The notes under the pieces are model-generated. The model ran no database searches and was not told the origin of the DNA. It saw nothing but the letters and a program-made list of their open reading frames with translations. Source: Pseudomonadota bacterium (GTDB lineage: Bacteria; Pseudomonadota; Alphaproteobacteria; Rickettsiales; SXRF01). Taken from it: a DNA stretch of 36,007 nt. The stretch is from contig JAGWIM010000010.1 of NCBI GenBank assembly GCA_028873525.1, positions 1 through 36,007 on the forward strand. The letters run 5' to 3'. Within the stretch, counting starts at the first letter, position 1. Each line of letters begins with the position of its first letter. The translations under genes and the position numbers were made by a program. Positions 17,950-26,487 of this stretch are shown piece by piece.

Positions 17950-19026
17950 ATGTTTGGGTTTTACCCGAATGATATGAAGTCAAAAATTCAACAGCAGGCG
18001 CTCTCACTCGGCTTCGATGCCGTCGGGTTTTCACTGCCTGTGCTTGGCGAAAAAGCCAAGGCCGGACTTCAGGAATTTATCGCAAGCGGCGCGCACGGCG
18101 ACATGCAGTGGATGGAAAACAACGCCGACCGCCGCGCCGATCCCAAGGTGTTGTGGCCGGAGGTGCAGTCCATCATCGTCGTCGGGCATAATTATGCGCC
18201 GCCGTTTAATCCGATGGAAAAATTGCAGCATAAAACTGCGGGCAACATCTCCTGCTACGCGCAAAACCGCGATTATCACGACGTCATCAAGAAAAAGCTG
18301 AAAGCACTCGCAGGCTGGGTGGCGGAGCAGTACGGCTGCGAGGTCAAAGTCTTCGTCGACACCGCGCCGGTGATGGAAAAACCGCTGGCGGCGCAGGCCG
18401 GCCTCGGCTGGCAGGGCAAGCACACCTGCCTCGTTTCCCGCCGGTTTGGCAGTTGGTTGTTTTTAGGGAGTATTTTTACTACCATCCCCGCACTTGTTGC
18501 GGGGTCCGGTGATTCAGAAATACCAGACCCCGCCATTCGGCGGGGTGGATGCGGATCCTGCACGCGCTGCCTCGATGTCTGCCCGACGCAGGCCTTTGAC
18601 AGCGCAGGAAAACTCGACGCGCGAAAATGTATCGCCTATCTCACCGTCGAGCATAAAGGCCAGGTACCGCTTGAATTCCGTAAGGCCGTCGGCAACCGCG
18701 TCTATGGCTGCGACGATTGCCTGGCCGTCTGCCCTTGGAACAAATTCGCCAGCGTTTCCAGCGAGATGGCCTATCATGCGCGCGCCGGGCTGGAAACGCC
18801 GCAACTGCGCGACCTGGCCACGCTGGACGATGCCGGGTTCCGCCGCCTGTTTTCAGGCTCGCCGGTTAAGCGCATTGGCCGCGACCGATTCGTTCGTAAC
18901 GTGCTGATTGCAATAGGTAATAGCAACGATTCCTCGCTGGCCAAAACGGCAGCGGCACTTACCAATGATTCCTCACCGCTGGTGGCGGAAATGGCGGCGT
19001 GGGCGGTGAAGGAACTAAGTGCTTAG
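17950..19026 (+). CDS. queG: Epoxyqueuosine reductase with in-frame repeat insertion
   Basis: ISCYAQNRDYHDVIKKKLKALAGWV, VFVDTAPVMEKPLAAQAGLGWQGKHTCLVSRRFGSWLFLGSI, CGSCTRCLDVCPTQAF, YGCDDCLAVCPWNKFA. Confidence 0.95.
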   Translation: MFGFYPNDMKSKIQQQALSLGFDAVGFSLPVLGEKAKAGLQEFIASGAHGDMQWMENNADRRADPKVLWPEVQSIIVVGHNYAPPFNPMEKLQHKTAGNISCYAQNRDYHDVIKKKLKALAGWVAEQYGCEVKVFVDTAPVMEKPLAAQAGLGWQGKHTCLVSRRFGSWLFLGSIFTTIPALVAGSGDSEIPDPAIRRGGCGSCTRCLDVCPTQAFDSAGKLDARKCIAYLTVEHKGQVPLEFRKAVGNRVYGCDDCLAVCPWNKFASVSSEMAYHARAGLETPQLRDLATLDDAGFRRLFSGSPVKRIGRDRFVRNVLIAIGNSNDSSLAKTAAALTNDSSPLVAEMAAWAVKELSA

Positions 19027-19031
19027 TTTTT

Positions 19032-19080
19032 AGTGCTTAGTGCTTAGAATTATGCTTAGATAAACCAAGCACTAAGCACT
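19032..19080. repeat. 14-bp perfect inverted repeat (agtgcttagtgctt / aagcactaagcact) between queG and grxC
   Basis: Arms 19032-19045 and 19067-19080; extra partial copies of gtgcttag overlap the queG stop. Confidence 0.85.
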
Positions 19081-19093
19081 GGGCACCAAGCAC

Positions 19094-19345
19094 ATGATTA
19101 TCATCTACACTAAAGACTACTGCCCCTACTGCGTGAAGGCCAAGGTATTGCTTTCTCGTAAGAAAGTGCCGTTTACCGAGATCGACATCACGCGCGATGA
19201 AGCGCGGCAAAAAGAAATGATCGAAAAATCCGGCGGCCGGCGCAGCGTACCGCAGATTATCATTAATAATCATTCTATTGGCGGCTGCGACGATTTATAC
19301 GCGCTGGAAGCGGCGGGAAAACTGGACGCCATGCTGGCAAAATAG
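19094..19345 (+). CDS. grxC: Glutaredoxin 3
   Basis: IYTKDYCPYCVKAKVLLSRKKVPFTEIDI...RRSVPQIIINNHSIGGCDDLYAL. Confidence 0.95.
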   Translation: MIIIYTKDYCPYCVKAKVLLSRKKVPFTEIDITRDEARQKEMIEKSGGRRSVPQIIINNHSIGGCDDLYALEAAGKLDAMLAK

Positions 19346-19525
19346 CTATTTTTGTTGCTTTTATGCAACAATACCAGATTTTCGTACTACTTTCACCTTC
19401 GATACTACATATAGTTAGTGCATCAATGATGAATTTTCTGTAAATAAATCATAAAATTTTAGCTAAATTATACTCGACAGGCCGAAAACCTGTGGATGAA
19501 TTTTTGAAGATGAGGTGATTACAGG

Positions 19526-20851
19526 GTGTTAGTTTTTAGATTGTGGAGAGAGTATATGGAGCGGTGCGCTGAAATCAACCTCGGTGGCGCTGCCCACTCC
19601 CCGTCCCGCCGGACATCCTTCCAAAAAAGGCTGAAAAAATGCCCGGAAAATAGCAAAAAAATAGAAAACAATACCCGGATAATCGCTGAAAATACCCCGG
19701 AAACCGGCCTCTCCCTCGTCGAAAAATACCGGTGCCTGACCGAATTCGGCACGCAGATTCTCTGTCTGTTCGATGGCAAAAACGGCTGTACCTACCTTTC
19801 GCAGAACGTTGAAACCATTACCGGCTGGAAGCAACCGGCGCTGCTCGGGAAAAAATTCTTCGGCATTATCGACAATGACTTCCGCGCCCGCCTGAAGGAA
19901 GCGCTGGCCGCTCCGGCGGAGGCCGGTAAGCCGTACCGCCTGCGCGGCAAACTGCGCCACGCCGATAAAAACCGGGAGTGGTATGAATTCACGCTGCATA
20001 TGCAAAGCGCGGGCGGGCACGTCGCTATCATCGAAAACATCCACGACAACATGCAGACGCAGCACACGCTGCAAAAAGCCAAGCTCGAAGCCGAGCTGGC
20101 GCTGCGCACGCGCTCGGAATTCCTCGCCAGCATGAGCCATGAGCTGCGCACGCCGCTTAATGCCGTCATCGGCTTTTCGCAGATCATCGAAAGCCAGATG
20201 TTCGGCAAGATCGACAACCCGCAATATCTTGATTACATCCAGCACATCCAGGAAAGCGGCTACGATCTGCTGACAAAAATCGAGGATCTGCTCGACATCG
20301 CCAGCATCGACGCCGGGCGCGTGCAGATCGCGCGCGAGGAAGTCCTGGCCTCCGACCTGCTGCGGCACGTCGTCGAGGCGCAGATACACCACGCCAACAC
20401 CGCCAAGGCGACACTGAAAGCCGAGGCGCCGGAAAACGACGTCCTGCTGTTTATCGACCGCCGCAAACTGCAGCACGTCCTCGTCCATCTCACCGCCAAT
20501 GCCATCCGCTTCAGTCACGAAGGCGCGGGCGTCGCCGTCGCCGCGGCGGCATCGGAAAAAGGCGAGATTACCTTAAGCGTGCGCGACGCCGGCTGCGGCA
20601 TGAGCGAGGAGCGGCTCAGCGGCATCACTTCGGCGCTCGACCAGGAACATTGCTGGACATCCGACAGCAGCCGCAGCATCGGCCTCGGGCTGGCGCTGAC
20701 GCGCGAGTTCGTGGCGCTGCACGGCGGCAGCGTGCGCGTCCAAAGCCGCGAGGGCGAAGGCACCACCGTCGAAATCACCCTGCCGCCGGATTGCGTCCGC
20801 GCCATCGCCACGCCCGCCCGGCCGGAATACCTGCTGCAGGCGGCGAATTGA
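19526..20851 (+). CDS. PAS-containing sensor histidine kinase
   Basis: HisKA box SEFLASMSHELRTPLNAVIGFSQII; HATPase motifs VLVHLTANAIRFS, DAGCGMSEE, GLGLALTREFVALHGG; start may be further downstream. Confidence 0.92.
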   Translation: MLVFRLWREYMERCAEINLGGAAHSPSRRTSFQKRLKKCPENSKKIENNTRIIAENTPETGLSLVEKYRCLTEFGTQILCLFDGKNGCTYLSQNVETITGWKQPALLGKKFFGIIDNDFRARLKEALAAPAEAGKPYRLRGKLRHADKNREWYEFTLHMQSAGGHVAIIENIHDNMQTQHTLQKAKLEAELALRTRSEFLASMSHELRTPLNAVIGFSQIIESQMFGKIDNPQYLDYIQHIQESGYDLLTKIEDLLDIASIDAGRVQIAREEVLASDLLRHVVEAQIHHANTAKATLKAEAPENDVLLFIDRRKLQHVLVHLTANAIRFSHEGAGVAVAAAASEKGEITLSVRDAGCGMSEERLSGITSALDQEHCWTSDSSRSIGLGLALTREFVALHGGSVRVQSREGEGTTVEITLPPDCVRAIATPARPEYLLQAAN

Positions 20852-20934
20852 GAGCCAACGCCAACCAGCCTGGGTTATTCGTTAAAAGCCCAGAGAAACC
20901 CTTAGCTTTAAGGCCGCCGCGCGGCAAGACAATA

Positions 20935-20959
20935 CTCCGCTGCCTGCGGCGGGGTTTTT
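20935..20959 (+). terminator. Candidate rho-independent terminator
   Basis: ctccgctgcctgcggcggggttttt: short GC hairpin plus T-run after the kinase gene. Confidence 0.55.
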
Positions 20960-21038
20960 GACTCAGCGGGACGGCGAACCTGAAGAACAGTCCTTGCGCT
21001 GCCTACCGTAAGTAGTTATAAAGGCATCCTTCTTTCAT

Positions 21039-21115
21039 CGGAGTGTAGCTCAGCCTGGTAGAGCACTACGTTCGGGACGTAGGGGCCGGAGGTTCGAATC
21101 CTCTCACTCCGACCA
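21039..21115 (+). tRNA. tRNA-Pro(CGG)
   Basis: CGGAGTGTAGCTCAGCCTGGTAGAGCACTACGTTCGGGACGTAGGGGCCGGAGGTTCGAATCCTCTCACTCCGACCA; loop TTCGGGA; acceptor stem CGGAGTG/CACTCCG. Confidence 0.96.
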
Positions 21116-22621
21116 TTTTACAATATCATCACATTTGGCGAACTCGCTAAAGGGAAACCGCATTGAATACTCTAGCTTTTTCCCTTTTAATTTTAGGTTC
21201 AAAAATACAAAATTGAGCAGATCGCGTTTTTCGGCGAAGTTTGAACCCCGGAACCGGTCAAGCGCGCCTGCGGATAAATTAAGTAGGTCTATTAGGCGGT
21301 TAGTAAAAGCGTCATCTGCCTCGTCATAACTGCGTATAAGGTCGTCAATTTCGTACTGCCGATCTTTGAGCCTGCGTTTCTTGGCCTCAAACTCTTCCTT
21401 GCTAATTACCTTCTCCATCATCAGGTCAAGGAGCTTATCGAGCTTTTCTTCAATCTCGGTATGTTCTTTTTTCAGCACCGCCGTTTGCTTTATATGGAAT
21501 GCCTTTTTGCTTTCGTTCGTTTGAAAGATGTGTGAGGTAATATTCTGGAGCAGCTTTTCATTCTTTATAGCCAGCGTTTCAAGCGCGGCCTCCACCTGTT
21601 CGAGCACCTGTTCTTCGCGTACCCACACTTTCTTTTTTGGATCGTCAGGATTCCATGATGAAAGGTAAATCCATTCATCCCTGCCGCCGTGCTGATAAGT
21701 TTTGCTATGGCGTTCGGCAGAAATAGTTTTGCCGGTCGTGGCGCAGGTTAAGATGCCACGGAACACGAAGTCAATGCCCGCATATTTAAATGGTTTTTTC
21801 TCCCAGCCCAAACGCACCTCCTGACAGCGATCAAATAGCGCTTTCGATATTAACGGAGGATAGCGATGTGGGTGTTCTTCGCCATTCTTTTTTATTTTCA
21901 TCACCCCGTAATAAAACGGATTGGTGAGAATTTTATACATCTGCGATTTATTGACCAGCTTTTTTAACCGCTTAGAATTGGTCAATCCCCATTCCTGCGC
22001 GAATTCCATCATCTCACCCAGCGTATGGCTGCCGGTGGAATAGGTTTCATAAATACGCGTTACCAACGCCGCGCGCGCTTCGTCGACAATGACATCGGCT
22101 CTGCCGCGCTCATCGCGTGTATTCAAATAGCCGATAGGTGCCAATCCGATACATTCGCCTTTTTTCAGCTTTTGGCTTTTAGAGCGATTGACGTTATCGC
22201 GCAACGAATCGACATAACTCTGCGCCATCATGACGCTCATATTCCACATCAACCTTTCCATAGATGTGGAATTCTGGTGGATGATGCAATTTTCGACGTG
22301 AAAATGTAGTTCGATTTTCCCGCGATTGACCAGGTCATCCAGCAACGGCGTTTCCTTAAAGCTACGCTGGATGCGATCAACTTTATCGGCGACAATGGCA
22401 ATCCTTGTCCTCTGCTGCTTGGCGAAGGCGATCATCTCCATGAAGTGCTTGCGGTCGCCATTGGTCGATGATTCGATGATGGTGAAGGATTTTAATACCT
22501 CAAGCCCTTTTCGCCGACAATATTCTTGCAAGCGATTGAGCTGAGCGTCAATCGAATAACCTTCCTCCTGTTCACGCGTCGACACGCGCGCCAGGATGAT
22601 AGCTTTAGTTGCTTGTGTCAT
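21104..22621 (-). CDS. Large serine recombinase (resolvase + recombinase + zinc-ribbon-like/coiled coil)
   Basis: AIILARVSTREQEEGYSIDAQLNRLQEYCRRKGLEVLKSF ... IVADKVDRIQRSF. Confidence 0.93.
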   Translation of the reverse strand: MTQATKAIILARVSTREQEEGYSIDAQLNRLQEYCRRKGLEVLKSFTIIESSTNGDRKHFMEMIAFAKQQRTRIAIVADKVDRIQRSFKETPLLDDLVNRGKIELHFHVENCIIHQNSTSMERLMWNMSVMMAQSYVDSLRDNVNRSKSQKLKKGECIGLAPIGYLNTRDERGRADVIVDEARAALVTRIYETYSTGSHTLGEMMEFAQEWGLTNSKRLKKLVNKSQMYKILTNPFYYGVMKIKKNGEEHPHRYPPLISKALFDRCQEVRLGWEKKPFKYAGIDFVFRGILTCATTGKTISAERHSKTYQHGGRDEWIYLSSWNPDDPKKKVWVREEQVLEQVEAALETLAIKNEKLLQNITSHIFQTNESKKAFHIKQTAVLKKEHTEIEEKLDKLLDLMMEKVISKEEFEAKKRRLKDRQYEIDDLIRSYDEADDAFTNRLIDLLNLSAGALDRFRGSNFAEKRDLLNFVFLNLKLKGKKLEYSMRFPFSEFAKCDDIVKWSE

Positions 22622-22636
22622 GGTGCTGACCCTTGG

Positions 22637-22885
22637 TTAATTAGCAGGTTCCTCACCATCTATATTACATAAATTATCCTCATTTACCAGCATGTTGCGG
22701 TGTTTTTTACCCAATCCCATCACCGTTTCACAGAAGCCTATTAAATTGCGCGTTGCTTCGATAGATTCTTTTTCACTTAAGCTGCCGCCTGACATTTCCT
22801 GTATCTGCTGCCGCACTTCCTCGAATATTTCTCCCGTAGTGCGCGTGTCCTTTTTAATGAAGTCCCAAAGGTCGTCCTTATTCAT
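22637..22885 (-). CDS. Hypothetical protein
   Basis: 82-aa ORF colinear with neighbours. Confidence 0.6.
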   Translation of the reverse strand: MNKDDLWDFIKKDTRTTGEIFEEVRQQIQEMSGGSLSEKESIEATRNLIGFCETVMGLGKKHRNMLVNEDNLCNIDGEEPAN

Positions 22886-23052
22886 AACGACCTACCAGCC
22901 AGTGCCTTGCCGGGCGCTGACGCAAAACGAGAATGAAAATGCGGGGGGATTGCTCTATGGCGGATGCATTTTGACGCATCTCTCGCGAGCATGTTGGATA
23001 GTATGCCAAATTATGTTCGCGCTGTTTAGTCCTTTTTTGTTCGAACATTTTG

Positions 23053-23442
23053 CTACCCTCCCTGCCGCGCATTCAGGCGGGTAACGATTTTCAGCAGCGC
23101 CATGACCCACATTTGCCAGGCTTTGGTACGGCCACAGCCGATTCGCCAGCATATTTGCTTCCAGTAAACACGCTCGGCCCGGAGCCATACCAGCCGCCGT
23201 TCGTCTTCATCATCGAGCAGGAAAATCCAATGGATGGTTTCTTCCATGCGGCTTATGGCTTCCGCAGATGGAGGCCCACGGCGCAACGGTTCCTGTTCGG
23301 CCTGCATCTGCTCCATAATGGTGCGCACGATGGGCGGCCAGGTGTTGAAATATCCTTTTACCGTGACCGGCGGCATGCGCCGGAGCGTTTTTGCCGCTTC
23401 CTCGAAACGGTCGGCAATATCGGTCATTGTCCATTTTTCCAT
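23053..23442 (-). CDS. DUF6362-like phage/mobile-element protein
   Basis: MTDIADRFEEAAKTLRRMPPVTVKGYFNTWPPIV; family call from memory. Confidence 0.65.
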   Translation of the reverse strand: MEKWTMTDIADRFEEAAKTLRRMPPVTVKGYFNTWPPIVRTIMEQMQAEQEPLRRGPPSAEAISRMEETIHWIFLLDDEDERRLVWLRAERVYWKQICWRIGCGRTKAWQMWVMALLKIVTRLNARQGG

Positions 23443-23445
23443 TGT

Positions 23446-24657
23446 TTAGCCCTCCGTGGTGAGTTCGACGCCCGTCACGCGCGCGCCGGTTTTCGTGGCC
23501 TCTGCAAACCAGCGGTTGAGGTCGGCCAGGTAGTGTCGGGTGATCCAGTCGACGACGAATTTGCTGGGGCATTGCAGCGTGGCTAATGCCCTGCCTGAAT
23601 GCGACTTCGTGTTGGTGACCACGGTATTGGCCAGCCAGCTGCGGCAGGTATCCCGGCTGTATTTTTGCTCAAAGGAACGCAGCACGCTGCCCCACGCTTC
23701 CTGCAAAGCGATGACGTTGCAGGCGGGCGGCTTCGGTGGATGATTGCCGCCTGAAAATCCGCCCTCGAGGATTTTAGCGACGTGGTCGGAAGATTCGACG
23801 GCCCAGTTCAGGTCAATCGTCCAGCCTTTGCCCTCGATTTTGCCGAGGCAGAAATCCGATGCGCCGATGACCTGGCAGTAATACTGCCATGCCCGCATGT
23901 CCTGCTGGAAATCTTCCAGCCATCGCAGCGTCATCTGCTCTTTGCGTTTTGGCGTTAAAATCGCCTTCTGCCCTCTGGTGAGCTTACTTTGTACCTCTGA
24001 ATTCCAGACGTCGAGCATTTGTAAAAGGGTGCCGCTAGCGTCTGGCTTCTGATCGGTGGCTTGTCCACCGATCTTCTGTTTTTCCCTCTCGCGCTCTCCC
24101 TTTTCTTCTCTCGCTCTAAGTTTTTTATCTGAATCTTTTTTTAAATCTTTTTCTGCTTCTACCTCTGCCTCTTTTTCTGGTTCTGCACTCTGCGATCTGT
24201 TTTCTGCTTCTGAATTCTGTAATCTGTTATCTCTCTCTGTATCTGTCTTTTTTTGCGTACTTTTTTGTTGCGCGGCGTTTCCCGGCGTTGCATCGCGTTG
24301 CATCGCGTTGCATGACGCTGCATCGCGTTGCGTCTTGGCGCGGGATTTCTTGGAACGCTCGGTGGGGCTTGTGTATTGACGCTTATCCCAGCTGGTAAGG
24401 CGGTTTTCTGCCGTGAGCAAATTCTTTTCGTAAAAGCCGTTAATGATTTTGATAACGTCTTCTGTTTCAAGATTTTGCAGCACGGCGATTTGCTCGGCAT
24501 CAATCACCACGTTGCCGCGCGGATTATTCTGCGACGCCATATCGAGCAGGCACACCCACACCGATAGCACGCTGGCCATCGGCTGCTTGGTGCGGTGCGC
24601 GATCACCTTTAATTTGGTGTCCTGCGGCATACCGTGATAAGCCCTGTACCAGTCCAT
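23446..24657 (-). CDS. Replisome-organizer-like replication protein with C-terminal DnaA N-domain-like region
   Basis: N-term DWYRAYHGMPQDTKLKVIAHRTKQPMASVLSVWVCLLDMAS; middle SDFCLGKIEGKGWTIDLNWAVESSDHVAKILEGGF; C-term ALQEAWGSVLRSFEQKYSRDTCRSWLANTVV...LQCPSKFVVDWITRHYLADLNRWF. Confidence 0.75.
   Translation of the reverse strand: MDWYRAYHGMPQDTKLKVIAHRTKQPMASVLSVWVCLLDMASQNNPRGNVVIDAEQIAVLQNLETEDVIKIINGFYEKNLLTAENRLTSWDKRQYTSPTERSKKSRAKTQRDAASCNAMQRDATPGNAAQQKSTQKKTDTERDNRLQNSEAENRSQSAEPEKEAEVEAEKDLKKDSDKKLRAREEKGEREREKQKIGGQATDQKPDASGTLLQMLDVWNSEVQSKLTRGQKAILTPKRKEQMTLRWLEDFQQDMRAWQYYCQVIGASDFCLGKIEGKGWTIDLNWAVESSDHVAKILEGGFSGGNHPPKPPACNVIALQEAWGSVLRSFEQKYSRDTCRSWLANTVVTNTKSHSGRALATLQCPSKFVVDWITRHYLADLNRWFAEATKTGARVTGVELTTEG
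24281..24330. repeat. 10-bp phased direct repeats (catcgcgttg type), candidate iterons
   Basis: cccggcgttg/catcgcgttg/catcgcgttg/catgacgctg/catcgcgttg at exact 10-bp spacing. Confidence 0.8.
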
Positions 24658-24666
24658 GCCACCCCG

Positions 24667-24903
24667 CTAATCGAGTAGGCTTGGTTGGTTCGCATCCGCT
24701 TCCTGTTCCTCGCGTTCCTGTCCTTCTTGCTTAAGTGCAAGCGCCGCTTCAATGCAGCCTTTGGTGAGCTTGGCTCGGTCTAATTCCCGCGTGGCTTGCT
24801 TCCTCAATCGCAGCAGCGTTTCCATGTCCATGCTGTGCATGGTTTTGATGGTGAGATGACAAATTTCGTCAAAGGCAGAAATAGGTTTTGATTCGTCGTT
24901 CAT
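24667..24903 (-). CDS. Hypothetical protein
   Basis: 78-aa ORF, colinear, ATG start. Confidence 0.6.
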   Translation of the reverse strand: MNDESKPISAFDEICHLTIKTMHSMDMETLLRLRKQATRELDRAKLTKGCIEAALALKQEGQEREEQEADANQPSLLD

Positions 24904-25208
24904 GCGGGCCTCCGTTGGTTAAAACGGTTCGTTTGTTCGAACTGTTCGGACAGAAAGCTGCATGACGACACGGGGGGACGGCGTGGACCTGGATGGGACT
25001 TTGGTGAGGGATGAAAGGGGGATAGAAATTCGTTCTTACGTTCTAAAATGAGGCAAAATTAGCCTGTCAACAACCTTGGGTGGGGATGAAGTGGTACATA
25101 GGGTGGGGATGAAAGGGGGATGGAAAAAATCCCGTCATTGAAAAATAAACGGAAAAGCCCCTTGAAGGGGGACAAGGCGGGGATAAAGATGGATCAGGCG
25201 CTACTTAT

Positions 25209-25931
25209 TTAGGCGGCAATGGCTTCTTGCTCATGCAGATTCAGCCGATAATAACCGCGCCTGTTGGAAGCGACAATTTTATTCCAATCGCTTTTGCTCT
25301 TGAACACATCGCGTAACCGCAGCGCTTTTGAATGCGCGCCGGAGAGCAATGTTTTGCCATGCACCCACTGATTCCGACTCTGGTATGCATCATGCAGTTG
25401 CTGCACAATGCTGGCCTGCACATCCCCTAAATGGTATTCTTCTCCATTCAGCGTTAGGTGATGGTAATTAGCCGACACAGAAAATTCCTGCTGATCGATT
25501 TTTTCCTGTTTTGGACAAATGGCTCTGGCCGCTGCTATTCCATACGCCTGCTCAAATTCCAATTGATCCTGGCGCAATACCACCAGATCATGAATGTGGA
25601 CAATGACCGCTGGTTGCGGTGGCTCGTATGCTATCCGTAAAATATGTGCTTTCTGTCTCACCGAGCCGAAAATACGCAACTCGGCGCAGCCGGTGCTGCA
25701 AATGTGGTGAAAATCTTCCGGGCGTAACCTGATGAAGCCTTCTTTATGTTCATACTCGATGTAAAGAAACTTTTTGTCCTCGAACACGCCGCGTTCCATG
25801 TAACGAAGCGGCATCCAGACGCACACGCGCAACAGGCCATTTTCGATAGCGTAATAAACATCTTCCTGCGTGAGGCCCCACCGCTTTTGCAAACTATGCA
25901 GACGATCATATGTTTTTTCAGGTAACGGCAT
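25209..25931 (-). CDS. Hypothetical mobile-element protein (possible C-terminal winged-helix)
   Basis: 240-aa ORF; LPEKTYDRLHSLQKRWGLTQEDVYYAIENGLLRVCVWMP N-term looks DNA-binding-like. Confidence 0.65.
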   Translation of the reverse strand: MPLPEKTYDRLHSLQKRWGLTQEDVYYAIENGLLRVCVWMPLRYMERGVFEDKKFLYIEYEHKEGFIRLRPEDFHHICSTGCAELRIFGSVRQKAHILRIAYEPPQPAVIVHIHDLVVLRQDQLEFEQAYGIAAARAICPKQEKIDQQEFSVSANYHHLTLNGEEYHLGDVQASIVQQLHDAYQSRNQWVHGKTLLSGAHSKALRLRDVFKSKSDWNKIVASNRRGYYRLNLHEQEAIAA

Positions 25932-26090
25932 AACATCTCCCCTGTTAACGTGTTATATTTTCTGTTTTTTTAACCTCATTTTTTATATTTCCTTATTACT
26001 TTACTACAACCTTAATAGATATATTTCATTTTGTAAAACACGCCAAGGTTGAAACATTGGGCGCAGTAACCCCCGTTTTCTGTCATTCTA

Positions 26091-26327
26091 TTACCACCCC
26101 ATGAGCCAGTTCGGCGTTACGTTCAACACTCGCGCAATGGCATCCAGCTCCTTGTCTTTTACCGAACGTATGCCCCGCTCGATGGTGGAAATTTGTACGC
26201 GCTCAAGATTGACATTATAGTCAACACAAAGCGTCGCCGCGAACTCCACCTGAGATAGCCCAAGTTTTTGCCGCGCTTCTTTTATTTTTTTGCCGACGAT
26301 GTTGCCTTTGACTTGTGATAATGACAC
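26091..26327 (-). CDS. XRE/Cro-CI family regulator
   Basis: IVGKKIKEARQKLGLSQVEFAATLCVDYNVNLERVQISTIERGIRSVKDKELDAIARVLNV. Confidence 0.85.
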   Translation of the reverse strand: MSLSQVKGNIVGKKIKEARQKLGLSQVEFAATLCVDYNVNLERVQISTIERGIRSVKDKELDAIARVLNVTPNWLMGW

Positions 26328-26487
26328 TTTCTTTTTTCACCTTTCCAGCGTAACGTACTGGAGGCGAAAGTTTCTTGCGAAACGCTAGGCTTTCATTTTT
26401 ATAGCGGCATCGATAATCGCCCTTGATTTATCGGCAGCTTAACGGCATAATAACGGCATTAACCGCTGCCTATAAACTGCCGAAAAC

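Noticed and set aside
19352-19371. ttgttgc-ttttat-gcaacaa hairpin as terminator of grxC
   Set aside because: Good hairpin but no downstream T-run; evidence too weak for a terminator call.
19529-20518. 329-aa minus-strand ORF opposite the histidine kinase
   Set aside because: Shadow ORF of a clear kinase gene.
24281-24330. CRISPR array
   Set aside because: Contiguous 10-bp repeats without spacers; no cas genes in the window.
24920-25040. LexA/SOS box
   Set aside because: GTTC half-sites are spaced 4-5 nt, not the N7 of alphaproteobacterial LexA.
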